DNA from: Limnohabitans sp. Rim8
GTDB lineage: Bacteria > Pseudomonadota > Gammaproteobacteria > Burkholderiales > Burkholderiaceae_C
Assembly (NCBI GenBank): GCA_945901045.1
Contig: CAMDKK010000036.1
Location: 1 to 40,194, forward strand
DNA: 40,194 bases
Direction of reading: 5' to 3'
Under the pieces are notes generated by a model, which was given only the letters and a program-made list of their open reading frames with translations, had not been told where the DNA came from and ran no database searches. Position 1 is the first letter of the stretch. Each line of letters opens with the position of its first letter. Below, piece after piece: positions 8,028 to 15,966 of the stretch. The position numbers and the translations under genes were made by a program.

Positions 8028-9227
8028 TCATGCAACCGCTTTGATGGCGTGCAAATCCTCTATCTCTGTCGCGCTCAAGCCCAAGCCTTGCAACAACTCG
8101 TCGGTGTTTTCGCCTTGCTGGGGCGGTTGCTGTCGCACACCCAGACGCTGCCCGTCCATGGTGAAGGGCAGTAAGGCTGCTCTGGCGAGTTGTCCAAGCT
8201 TGGGACCGTCAGTCAAGCGAACTTCAGCCAGGCCACCCGTCGCTTGCAGATGCGGATCGTCAAACAGCTCTTCAGGTTTGACAATGGGTGCAAAAGGCAA
8301 TCCGGCTTTTTCAAAAATCGCGGTCAGCTCGGCTGCGGTGAAGCGTTCCAGGCGACGGCGAAGTTCTGGGATCAGCTCGGCACGTTGTGACACACGGGCG
8401 TTGTTGTCAAAGTAGCGCGGGTCGACTTTGAGATCGGCAAAGTCCAAAACATCGCAGAAACTTGCCCATTGCGCATCGCTCACGGCGGCCAAAAAAATCT
8501 GCTCATGGTTTTTGACGGTGAACACGTCGTACACCGCCCAAGCTGAAATACGGTTGGGCATGGGTTCGGGTGCCACACCGGTGACAGCGTATTGCAACAT
8601 GTGCTGTCCCACCAGAAAGACGTTGTTTTCAAACAGGGCCGACTGTATTTCTTGCCCGCGACCGGTGATACCCCTTTGAATCAGCGCACCCAGAACACCG
8701 ATGGCGCCAAACATACCCCCCATGATGTCGTTCACGCTGGTACCTGCGCGCAGCGGATCGCCGGGGCGCCCCGTCATGTAGGCCAAGCCCCCCATCATCT
8801 GCACCACCTCGTCAAGCGCAGTGCGGTGTTCATAGGGGCCGGGCAAAAAACCTTTCAAGCTGGCGTAAATGATCTTGGCGTCGTGGGCCGACAGGCTGGC
8901 ATAGTCCAGGCCGTACTTGGCCATGGAGCCGGGCTTGAAGTTTTCGGCCACCACGTCGGCCGTGGCGCACAGGCGGCGCGCCACTTCGGCGCCTTTGGGG
9001 CTTTGCAAGTTAATCTTGATGCTTTTCTTGTTGCGGTTGAACATGGGGAAAAAGCCTGCACCCGAACCCAGCAGGTGCCTTGTGCGGTCGCCCTCAATGG
9101 GCTCCACCTTGATGACCTCGGCCCCCATGTCGGCGAGCACCATGCCGCAGGTCGGGCCCATGACCATGTGGGTGAACTCGACGACGCGCAGGCCTTCGAG
9201 CGGGAGTTTTTTGTCGGACGTGTTCAT
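8028..9227 (-). CDS. Class III CoA-transferase (CaiB/BaiF family)
   Basis: A 399-residue enzyme that moves CoA between carboxylic acids. The N-terminal segment LEGLRVVEFTHMVMGPTCGMVLADMGAEVIKVE and NRNKKSIKINL are typical. The catalytic aspartate is D167 in GTSVNDIMGG, matching Asp169 of formyl-CoA transferase. The ATG at 9227 overlaps the stop of the preceding lyase-like frame (ATGA), so translation is likely coupled. In the operon it precedes a Bug protein, an MFS carrier and an amidohydrolase. A role in activating an imported acid with succinyl-CoA or acetyl-CoA as donor is the natural reading. Family members handle oxalate, carnitine, mesaconate, itaconate and others; the acid used here cannot be told. 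Confidence 0.93.
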   Translation of the reverse strand: MNTSDKKLPLEGLRVVEFTHMVMGPTCGMVLADMGAEVIKVEPIEGDRTRHLLGSGAGFFPMFNRNKKSIKINLQSPKGAEVARRLCATADVVAENFKPGSMAKYGLDYASLSAHDAKIIYASLKGFLPGPYEHRTALDEVVQMMGGLAYMTGRPGDPLRAGTSVNDIMGGMFGAIGVLGALIQRGITGRGQEIQSALFENNVFLVGQHMLQYAVTGVAPEPMPNRISAWAVYDVFTVKNHEQIFLAAVSDAQWASFCDVLDFADLKVDPRYFDNNARVSQRAELIPELRRRLERFTAAELTAIFEKAGLPFAPIVKPEELFDDPHLQATGGLAEVRLTDGPKLGQLARAALLPFTMDGQRLGVRQQPPQQGENTDELLQGLGLSATEIEDLHAIKAVA

Positions 9228-9598
9228 GCCATCATTTCTTGAAGGCGCAGGGTCTCGGGCAAACCCGCCTGCATTGCCGCCATGACCTTGGCCATGCCCA
9301 AACCACGAGCGTCATGAAAATACCCGCAGCCCAGCTTGTCGCCTGCCGCTTTGCGGGCTTTGGTCAACAGCTTGTCCACCTGGCGCGGGTCGGGGTAATC
9401 AACAGTTTCGCCCAGTTGTGGCTGCAGCTTGGGCGGTACAAAATAGCCGACTTCGATCTCACGGATGCCTGCGTTGAAAGCGCCCTGAATCGACTGCATT
9501 TTTTGCGCGGTACGCAAGCTGCGAGCGATGCTTTGCAGACCGTCGCGCAAGCCCACTTCGCGGATCGTCACGCGCTGGGGCCAATCAAATGCCATCAT
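9224..9598 (-). pseudogene. HMG-CoA-lyase-like remnant with central deletion
   Basis: This 124-residue frame starts at the ATG at 9598 (or 9595). Its first part, RVTIREVGLRDGLQS up to GYFVPPKLQPQLGETV, aligns with the N-terminus of hydroxymethylglutaryl-CoA lyases, which start V-x-EVGPRDGLQ and carry the catalytic Arg-Asp pair. It then jumps in frame to PRQVDKLLTKAR and GYFHDARGLGMAKVMAAMQAG, which matches the later FHDTRGxALAN segment near residue 230 of the normal enzyme. Over 100 central residues and the C-terminal GGCPxAxGxxGN loop with its catalytic cysteine are missing (family length about 300). It cannot form the usual TIM barrel, so it is called a decayed gene. The frame is intact and its stop overlaps the CoA-transferase start, so it may persist as a translated leader. 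Confidence 0.68.
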
Positions 9599-9686
9599 GT
9601 CCAATGTCCTTCGGTGGGTGTGCCAGGAGTTTAATGGCTCGGATCGCTCATAGAATTGAGATTGTCCTTTGAATTCGGGGTGAAGC

Positions 9687-11681
9687 ATGCCTCACGCACA
9701 AGACCACCCTCACATGAACACTTTCCACTGGAAGATTCTGTACCTCAGCCAAGACCCTGGCCTGATCCGTCTTCAGCTGGCAGGCGAGGCCCTGGCCCGC
9801 GAAAAGGCCGAGCCTCTGCGCGACGACGTCTCAACCGACGAGATCACGCCGGTGCACATTCTGAGCCATTACGACAACACATTAGGCGACTTTGCCCACA
9901 CCGGTCTGCGCTGTGGCGATGAGAACCCCATCGGTCGCCAGTCTCTCAAGCAAGCGGGGTTTCAAGTGCTGGTGGCGGGGCGGCGTTACGGCAAGGGCTC
10001 ATCCCGCGAGCACAGCCCCACCGCCGAAAAGCTGGCAGGCGTGCAGCTGGTCATCGCCGAAAATTTTGAACGCATCTACCGCCAGAACGCCGACAACATT
10101 GGCCTGTTCACCTCGACCGATTTCGGCCTGCTGGAGCGCATCGAACGGGGTGAGAACATCACGCTGGCCGATTTGGTGCAGGGACGTGAGGCGCTGGCGG
10201 CTTCGGTTCTGGCTGCTGGTGGCTTGTTGCGCTGGGGGCAACGGTTTTTGGCGACCACCACCTCGCCCACCTACCAGGCGCCCCGCGCACCTCAAACGCT
10301 GTTTGAAAAAATCCTCATGCGCCACCGCCTGACAACCCCGAATACACCCGACCAACCCCAAGCCGGTGACGGTCTGTTCGTCCAGGCCGACTGGCGCTTT
10401 ATCCACGAGTACTACACCGGCATGGCCGACACGCTGCTGCGCGGCGAATTGGGGCCAGACTTCACACTGCAACGCCCGGAACAGATCGTGGTTTTTGAAG
10501 ACCACACCTCGTATGTCGATGAAAGCCCCGCCCATCTGCGCGGTGGCCTGATCGCCAACATGCGCGCCATGCGCCAGGCGCAGCGCGACTTTGCCGCACG
10601 CCACGGCCTGCGCCTGCATCGCACCCTGACCGAAGCCGAAGTGCTGCTGGACGACGGCAGCAACGTGGCCGGCATCTCGCACGCGATGGTGGCAGAGCAC
10701 TACGCCCTGCCCGGCCAGGTGGTGGTGGGTACCGATTCGCACACACCGCACAGCGGCGCCTTGGGCTGCGTGGCCTTTGGCGTAGGCACCACGGACATGG
10801 CCAACGCCTTTGTGACCGGCGCGGTGCGCGTGACGTTGCCCGAGTCTGTGCGCGTGGAACTGCAAGGCCGAATGCCTGCGGGCGTCACCGCCAAAGACCT
10901 GATGCTGCAGTTGCTGGCCACGCCCTACATCCGCAGCGGCAACGGGGTGGGCAAGGTGTTCGAGTTCACGGGTCAGGGCATCGCCCACTTGAGCATCGAC
11001 GAACGCGCCACCCTCACAAACATGTGCGCCGAGCTGGGCGGGCTCACGGGCATCGTGGCACCGGATGCAGAGACGGTGCGTTTTTTGAAAGCGCGCCGGG
11101 GTGTCAACTTCCAGCTGGAAAGCTGGATGCACAGCGATGCAAACGCGCATTTCGCCCACCAGATGACGGTCGCGTTGGACACGCTCTGCCCCATGGTAGC
11201 GCGGCCCGGCGACCCCGGCCAGGGCATACCTCTGTCAGAACTGCCAAAACGCGTGCGCATCGACATCGCCTATGGCGGCTCGTGCACAGCGGGCAAGCGC
11301 GAAGACTTTGACCACTACCACAGGGTACTTTCTTGGGGTCTGAAAAACAGCCTGAAGGTGCCCGAAGGTGTGCAAGTCTTCTTGCAATACGGCACCACCG
11401 CCGTGCGCGACTACTGCGTGGCCCAAGGCTACGACAAAACATTTTCAGCTTTAGGCGTTCGGATTTTGCAACCCTCGTGCGGGGCCTGCGCCAACTGCGG
11501 GCCGGGCTCGTCCACACATTCGGCCCAGGTGACGGTGAGTGCCATCAACCGGAATTTTCCGGGGCGCTCAGGCCCGGGCCAGGTCTGGCTGGCCAGTCCG
11601 CCCACGGTGATGTCGAGCGCGCTGGCGGGGGAATTGATCTCGTTTGAAGATTTGCAGCGGCGCACCCATCCGACAACTTAA
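9687..11681 (+). CDS. Fused LeuD-LeuC aconitase-family dehydratase
   Basis: A 664-residue protein joining the two subunits of 3-isopropylmalate-dehydratase-type enzymes in the order small-large. Residues 15-190 are the swivel (LeuD-like) domain with YGKGSSREHSP at 101-111. Residues 235-655 are the catalytic LeuC-like part, with GTDSHTPHSGALG (348-360) and three cysteines placed to hold a 4Fe-4S cluster: Cys533 in GGSCTAGK, and Cys598 and Cys601 in PSCGACANC. Enzymes of this family isomerise or hydrate hydroxy-acids (isopropylmalate, citrate, homocitrate, methylmalate). The ATG at 9687 follows a GGGGTG stretch; an ATG at 9714 is the alternative. The gene diverges from the CoA-transferase operon, which suggests a shared pathway rather than leucine synthesis, but the substrate is not known. 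Confidence 0.88.
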   Translation: MPHAQDHPHMNTFHWKILYLSQDPGLIRLQLAGEALAREKAEPLRDDVSTDEITPVHILSHYDNTLGDFAHTGLRCGDENPIGRQSLKQAGFQVLVAGRRYGKGSSREHSPTAEKLAGVQLVIAENFERIYRQNADNIGLFTSTDFGLLERIERGENITLADLVQGREALAASVLAAGGLLRWGQRFLATTTSPTYQAPRAPQTLFEKILMRHRLTTPNTPDQPQAGDGLFVQADWRFIHEYYTGMADTLLRGELGPDFTLQRPEQIVVFEDHTSYVDESPAHLRGGLIANMRAMRQAQRDFAARHGLRLHRTLTEAEVLLDDGSNVAGISHAMVAEHYALPGQVVVGTDSHTPHSGALGCVAFGVGTTDMANAFVTGAVRVTLPESVRVELQGRMPAGVTAKDLMLQLLATPYIRSGNGVGKVFEFTGQGIAHLSIDERATLTNMCAELGGLTGIVAPDAETVRFLKARRGVNFQLESWMHSDANAHFAHQMTVALDTLCPMVARPGDPGQGIPLSELPKRVRIDIAYGGSCTAGKREDFDHYHRVLSWGLKNSLKVPEGVQVFLQYGTTAVRDYCVAQGYDKTFSALGVRILQPSCGACANCGPGSSTHSAQVTVSAINRNFPGRSGPGQVWLASPPTVMSSALAGELISFEDLQRRTHPTT

Positions 11682-11743
11682 TCCCTCTTCAAACGGAAAA
11701 ACAAGGGTAATCCCTAGGCAAAAAAGTGCGCAAACAGTCCAAC

Positions 11744-11755
11744 AATAACGTTATT
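11744..11755. promoter_or_regulatory. Perfect palindrome AATAACGTTATT, candidate operator
   Basis: A 12-base perfect palindrome 62 bases upstream of the enoyl-CoA hydratase start, in an AT-rich stretch. Its ATAAC/GTTAT half-sites are of the kind bound by MarR-family repressors. A MarR gene lies at the far end of the same cluster, which makes it the natural candidate ligand-responsive repressor. No binding is demonstrated. Confidence 0.45.
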
Positions 11756-11784
11756 AAAAATAACCTTTTTGAACAATCCACTGA

Positions 11785-11808
11785 CCATCTAGTCAGCACT
11801 TTAGATGG
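11785..11808. promoter_or_regulatory. Inverted repeat in the leader of the hydratase gene
   Basis: CCATCTA (11785-11791) and TAGATGG (11802-11808) are perfect 7-base arms around a 10-base spacer. The right arm reaches the GGAA that would serve as ribosome site for the ATG at 11818. A nested CTGAC/GTCAG repeat (11781-11796) overlaps it. It could be a second operator or an RNA hairpin limiting translation start. Confidence 0.4.
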
Positions 11809-11817
11809 AAACTTCAC

Positions 11818-12627
11818 ATGACTGACTTGCACACGCCCCTTTTTGATCGCGCCGCAGCCCATGGCATTGCACTGGAGATGCAAGGTGCTGTTGCCGTGGT
11901 GCGCTTGTGCCGCCCTGCCAAGCGCAACGCCTTGAACGATGGCTTGATTGAAGCCCTGCGCGATGTCTTTCAAAACCTGCCCGCCGAAGCCGGTGCGGCC
12001 GTGATTCATGGCGAGGGCAGTCACTTCTGCGCGGGTCTGGACTTGTCTGAACTCAAAGAGCGCGATGCCGGTGAAGGCATCCACCATTCGCGCAGCTGGC
12101 ATGTGGCATTGAACGCGGTTGAACAAGGCCGCGTGCCCGTGGTTGCGGCCCTGCATGGCGCCGTGGTCGGTGGCGGCCTGGAGCTGGCCAGCGCCTGCCA
12201 TATTCGGGTGGCTGACGAGAGCACTTTTTACGCCTTGCCCGAAGGTACACGTGGTATTTTTGTGGGCGGCGGCGGCTCGGTCCGCGTACCGAAACTGATA
12301 GGGGCCGCCCGCATGACCGACATGATGCTGACCGGTCGCGTTTACAACGCACAAGAGGGCGAGCGGGTGGGCCTGGCCCAATACCTTGTCCCCACCGGAA
12401 CGGCTTTAACCAAAGCGATAGAGCTGGCCAGTCGAATAGCTACCAATGCGCCGCTGACCAACTTTGCGCTGATGCACGCGTTGCCCCGCATCGCCGAGCA
12501 ACCAGCGGATCACGGCTTCTTCACCGAAGCGCTGATCTCTTCCATCGCACAAGCGGCCCCGGAAGCCAAATCCCGCGTGCGCGCCTTCCTTGAAGGCAAG
12601 GCAGCGAAGGTGCGAAAAGCTGATTGA
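11818..12627 (+). CDS. Enoyl-CoA hydratase/isomerase family protein
   Basis: A 269-residue crotonase-fold enzyme that would add water across the double bond of an acyl-CoA. FCAGLDLSEL (70-79) forms part of the oxyanion hole together with HGAVVGGGLELA (113-124). Both catalytic glutamates of true hydratases are present: E122 in GGGLELA and E142 in LPEGTRGI. Hydroxycinnamoyl-CoA hydratase-lyases have a serine at the first of these positions, so this enzyme looks like a hydratase rather than the retro-aldol lyase. It is the first gene of the cluster, 13 bases before the feruloyl-CoA-synthase-like gene, behind a leader with two palindromes. It would act on the CoA ester made by that ligase. Confidence 0.9.
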   Translation: MTDLHTPLFDRAAAHGIALEMQGAVAVVRLCRPAKRNALNDGLIEALRDVFQNLPAEAGAAVIHGEGSHFCAGLDLSELKERDAGEGIHHSRSWHVALNAVEQGRVPVVAALHGAVVGGGLELASACHIRVADESTFYALPEGTRGIFVGGGGSVRVPKLIGAARMTDMMLTGRVYNAQEGERVGLAQYLVPTGTALTKAIELASRIATNAPLTNFALMHALPRIAEQPADHGFFTEALISSIAQAAPEAKSRVRAFLEGKAAKVRKAD

Positions 12628-12640
12628 ACACAGACAAGCC

Positions 12641-14494
12641 ATGAGCACACCTCAATTCCGCCCCCTGAAGTTCGGCGTCACCCGCGTCAGCTTGCGCGAT
12701 GGCGTTCCCGGGACGCACTACCTTCAAGCCCAGGATGCGCTGCAACCCTTTGCGCACCGCATGACCGACCGCCTCGAGCACTGGGCACAAACCAAGCCCC
12801 ACCACAGCTTCATGGCCCGCCGCGTCAAACAGGCCGATGGGTTGCTCGGAGACTGGCAACACATCACTTACGGTCAGGCATGGCAAACCGCACGCAGCAT
12901 TGCGCAGGGCTTGATCAATCGGGGACTGAGCGTTGAGCGCCCCGTGGTCATCCTGAGCGAAAACAGCTTAGAGCACGCCTTGTTGGCCCTGGGCTGCATG
13001 CTGGCTGGTGTGCCCTTCGTGCCCACATCGCCGCCCTACTCGCTCATCAGCGTGGACTACGACAAACTCAAGCATGTGCTCAAAACCGTGACACCCGGCC
13101 TGGTCTTTGCGTCGGACGCCCGCTACGCCAAAGCCATTGCCGCCACGGTTGAAACGGACATGGAAGTCGTGATGGTCGAGGGCGCTGTGGAGGGCCACAA
13201 GGTCACCCCATTCGAGAGCCTGTGCGCGACAGTTGCATCGCCTGCAGTGGACGCCGCCATTGCCGCCACCGACCCTGACACCATCGTCAAATTTTTGTTC
13301 ACCAGCGGCTCGACCAAGATGCCCAAGGCCGTCATCAACACCCAGCGCCTGTGGTGCGCCAACCAGCAGCAAATGGCGCAGTCCATGCCAGTGCTGGCCG
13401 AAAAAGAGCTGGTGCTGGTCGACTGGCTGCCTTGGAACCACACCTTCGGCGGCAACCACAACGTGGGCATGGTGCTCTACCACGGCGGCACGCTGTACAT
13501 CGACGACGGCAAGCCTACACCCGCGCTGATCGGCGAGACCTTGCGCAACCTGCGCGAGATCGCGCCCACGGTCTACTTCAACGTGCCCACTGGCTTTGAA
13601 GCCATTGCCAACGCGATGCAGACCGACGACCTGTTGCGCAAAACCCTGTTGTCGCGTGTGCAAATGTTCTTCTATGCCGGTGCCGCATTGGCCCAACCCA
13701 TTTGGGACAGCCTGTACGAGTCACAAGAGCGCGAAGTCGGCGAGCGCATCGTCATGGGCACAGGCTTAGGCATGACGGAGTCGGGCCCGTTCGGCATTTT
13801 TGTGACCAACCCCTTTGTTCAGGCAGGCGACCTGGGCGTGCCAGCACCCGGACTCGAACTCAAGCTGGTGGACACACAGGGCAAAACCGAGGTGCGTTAC
13901 CGTGGCCCCAACATCACCCCCGGCTACTGGCGTAACGCCGAAGAAACTGCTGGGGCATTTGACGAAGAAGGTTTTTTCAAAACAGGCGACGCGGTCAAGT
14001 GGATCGACGAAACCGATGTGCACCTGGGCCTGAAGTTTGATGGCCGGATTGCCGAAGACTTCAAACTGGCGACAGGTACATTTGTGAGCGTAGGACCGAT
14101 GCGCAGCAAAATCATTGCAGCGGGTGCACCTTACATCCAGGACGTTGTGATCACCGGCCTGAACATGAAAGAAGTCGGCGCCATGGTCTTCCCAACAGCC
14201 GCCGTGCGAGCCTTGAGCGGCATGGCGTCCAATGCGTCTTTGTCTGATGTGCTGGCCTCGGCCCCGGTGCTGGCCAAGTTCCAGGACATTGTCAACCAAC
14301 TGGCCAAAAGTGGTACCGGCAGCGCCAACCGCATTGCCCGCCTGTGCCTGCTGAGCGAGCCCCCCACCATCGACAAGGGCGAGATCACCGACAAAGGCTC
14401 CATCAACCAACGCTCGGTGCTCACGCAACGCACCGACACCGTGACAGCGCTGCACGCCGATGCGTTAGCGCATATCGTGAAGCCACAAGCATGA
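12641..14494 (+). CDS. fcs: Feruloyl-CoA synthase-like acyl-CoA ligase
   Basis: A 617-residue member of the ANL (AMP-binding) superfamily with the features of feruloyl-CoA synthases of Proteobacteria. The start at 12641 gives MSTPQFRPLKFGVTRVSLRD, the usual beginning; an upstream frame reaching 12590 overlaps the hydratase gene. The phosphate loop is FTSGSTKMPKAV, followed by the unusual LVDWLPWNHTFGGNHNVGMV shared with this branch, and by GLGMTESGPFG and FKTGDAVKW. It would activate ferulate, coumarate, caffeate or a related aryl acid with ATP and CoA. The neighbours (hydratase, dehydrogenase, thioesterase, transporter, MarR) support aromatic side-chain catabolism. The exact substrate is inferred from the family. 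Confidence 0.85.
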   Translation: MSTPQFRPLKFGVTRVSLRDGVPGTHYLQAQDALQPFAHRMTDRLEHWAQTKPHHSFMARRVKQADGLLGDWQHITYGQAWQTARSIAQGLINRGLSVERPVVILSENSLEHALLALGCMLAGVPFVPTSPPYSLISVDYDKLKHVLKTVTPGLVFASDARYAKAIAATVETDMEVVMVEGAVEGHKVTPFESLCATVASPAVDAAIAATDPDTIVKFLFTSGSTKMPKAVINTQRLWCANQQQMAQSMPVLAEKELVLVDWLPWNHTFGGNHNVGMVLYHGGTLYIDDGKPTPALIGETLRNLREIAPTVYFNVPTGFEAIANAMQTDDLLRKTLLSRVQMFFYAGAALAQPIWDSLYESQEREVGERIVMGTGLGMTESGPFGIFVTNPFVQAGDLGVPAPGLELKLVDTQGKTEVRYRGPNITPGYWRNAEETAGAFDEEGFFKTGDAVKWIDETDVHLGLKFDGRIAEDFKLATGTFVSVGPMRSKIIAAGAPYIQDVVITGLNMKEVGAMVFPTAAVRALSGMASNASLSDVLASAPVLAKFQDIVNQLAKSGTGSANRIARLCLLSEPPTIDKGEITDKGSINQRSVLTQRTDTVTALHADALAHIVKPQA

Positions 14495-14504
14495 CCCCCG
14501 TTTC

Positions 14505-14617
14505 TAGGAGCTTGCCTGCAAGCGATAGACTTCCAACGACCTCCTCTTATGTAAGAGCGTGCCTGCAAGCGATAGACTTTCAACGACCTTCGCATGAATC
14601 GCCAGCAGGCTGGCTCC
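14505..14617. repeat. REP-like cluster: two direct copies and one inverted copy
   Basis: Copy 1 (14510-14542) and copy 2 (14557-14589) are identical at 31 of 33 positions. Each begins with a hairpin of type GCTTGC-ct-GCAAGC followed by GATAGACTT and CAACGACCT. A third, inverted unit at 14598-14617 holds the perfect palindrome GCCAGC-ag-GCTGGC flanked by ATC and TCC. The same units occur at 241-305 and 28985-29055. The cluster fills most of the 195-base gap between the ligase and dehydrogenase genes. Confidence 0.8.
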
Positions 14618-14689
14618 AACACAATACAAAACGCTTTGGCACGCTTTGGCACGCAAGTGGCGCCCGACTTCAACCAGAAAGGAAATGAC

Positions 14690-15475
14690 ATGAACATCCA
14701 AGGAAAATCAGCCCTCGTGACTGGCGCAGGCTCTGGGCTCGGTGAAGCCACCGCCCGCGAGTTAGCCCGTTTAGGCGCCAAAGTGGCCGTGCTCGACGTG
14801 AACCTGGACAACGCCCAGCGCGTGGCGGCGGATATTGGCGCGCAATATGGCAACGACTTTGCCGTGGCCATCCACTGCGACGTGACCAGCCCCGAAAGCA
14901 TGCAAGCGGCCATTGAACAAGCCGCCGCAGCGCAAGGCACTGCGCGCATCCTGATGCACATTGCCGGCATCGGTTCGGCCAAGCGTGTGGTCGGCAAAGA
15001 CGGCAACGCTGCCCCTTTGGAAGACTTCGCCAGAATCATCAACGTCAATTTGATCGGCACCTACAACGCCGCCCGCCTGTTCGCTGCAGCCTGTGCCAAA
15101 GCAGACCCCATGGAAGACGGCGAACGCGGCGCCATGGTCTTCACTGCGTCGGTGGCGGCCTTTGATGGCCAAGTGGGCCAACAGGCCTACAGCGCTTCCA
15201 AAGCAGGCGTGGCGGGCATGACGCTGCCCATGGCCCGCGACTTGGCGCAGCACGGCATTCGCGTGTGCACCATTGCTCCGGGCCTGTTTGCAACACCGCT
15301 GCTGCGCACCTTGCCTGAACCCATTCAGGCCTCACTGGCCGCCAGCATTCCTTTCCCTGCTCGTCTGGGCAAACCCAGTGAGTTTGCCGAACTGGCCTGC
15401 CACATCGTCAGCAACGGCCATCTGAACGGCGAAGTCATTCGCCTGGACGGCGCCTTGCGCATGGCGCCCCGCTGA
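14690..15475 (+). CDS. Short-chain dehydrogenase, 3-hydroxyacyl-CoA dehydrogenase type
   Basis: A 261-residue Rossmann-fold oxidoreductase. The start at 14690 follows AAAGGAAAT, a good ribosome site; an in-frame ATG at 14594 lies in the repeat cluster and is rejected. The nucleotide motif is TGAGSGLG (11-18), with D36 in VAVLDVN favouring NAD. The catalytic residues are S154, Y167 and K171 (TASVAAFDG, QAYSASK). The segment around SVAAFDGQVGQQAYSASK is typical of type II 3-hydroxyacyl-CoA dehydrogenases (HSD10-like). In the cluster it would oxidise the beta-hydroxyacyl-CoA made by the hydratase to the beta-keto ester. An adjacent thiolase is absent. The family is sure; the role is inferred from context. 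Confidence 0.9.
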   Translation: MNIQGKSALVTGAGSGLGEATARELARLGAKVAVLDVNLDNAQRVAADIGAQYGNDFAVAIHCDVTSPESMQAAIEQAAAAQGTARILMHIAGIGSAKRVVGKDGNAAPLEDFARIINVNLIGTYNAARLFAAACAKADPMEDGERGAMVFTASVAAFDGQVGQQAYSASKAGVAGMTLPMARDLAQHGIRVCTIAPGLFATPLLRTLPEPIQASLAASIPFPARLGKPSEFAELACHIVSNGHLNGEVIRLDGALRMAPR

Positions 15476-15483
15476 AGGCCAGG

Positions 15484-15903
15484 ATGCCCAAAACCGTTGT
15501 TTACGAAGTGCAGGTGATGTTCGGTGATTGCGATCCCGCGGGCATCGTCTTCTTTCCGAATTTTTCGAAATGGATGGATGCATCTTCGTTGAATTTTTTT
15601 GTGCAATGCGGTGTGCTGCCTTGGCGCGAGTTGGTCAAAACACGCGGCATCATAGGCACGCCACTTTTGGAAATCCACACCAAGTTCCTTCGCACCGCGA
15701 CCTATGGTGAAACGCTGCAGATTCACACCAGTGTGCAGGAATGGAAAGACAAGGTGTTTGTGCACAAACATGTGGTGATGCGCGGCGACACCGTGCTGTG
15801 CGAAGGCACCGAAGTGCGCGCCTTTTGCATCCAACACCCGGACGATGCGGACCGCATCAAATCCATCCCCGTGCCTGAAGACATCCAGTCTTTGTGCAGT
15901 TGA
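15484..15903 (+). CDS. Acyl-CoA thioesterase, 4-hydroxybenzoyl-CoA type (hot-dog fold)
   Basis: A 139-residue single hot-dog-fold thioesterase. The signature FGDCDPAGIVFFPNF puts an aspartate at position 17, equal to the catalytic Asp17 of the 4-hydroxybenzoyl-CoA thioesterase of Pseudomonas CBS3; YbgC-like enzymes share this motif. It would release a free aromatic (or other) acid from its CoA ester in the cytosol. It starts 8 bases after the dehydrogenase gene with GAAGG upstream, so it belongs to the same transcript. In a beta-oxidative route it would produce 4-hydroxybenzoate or vanillate from the shortened aroyl-CoA. A general acyl-CoA thioesterase role is possible. Confidence 0.87.
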   Translation: MPKTVVYEVQVMFGDCDPAGIVFFPNFSKWMDASSLNFFVQCGVLPWRELVKTRGIIGTPLLEIHTKFLRTATYGETLQIHTSVQEWKDKVFVHKHVVMRGDTVLCEGTEVRAFCIQHPDDADRIKSIPVPEDIQSLCS

Positions 15904-15966
15904 TCACTTGACGGACATAAGCTCCTTCCCCTAATCTGTTACCCACCACCCTCCAAGGAGAAAAGC

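Noticed and set aside
14505-14617. CRISPR-like array from the repeated 33-base units
   Set aside because: Only two direct copies with a 14-base gap and one inverted unit; no regular spacers and no cas genes. The palindromes and other copies in the window fit REP elements.
14594-14689. Longer N-terminus for the short-chain dehydrogenase
   Set aside because: The added residues come from the palindromic repeat, and a good ribosome site precedes the ATG at 14690.
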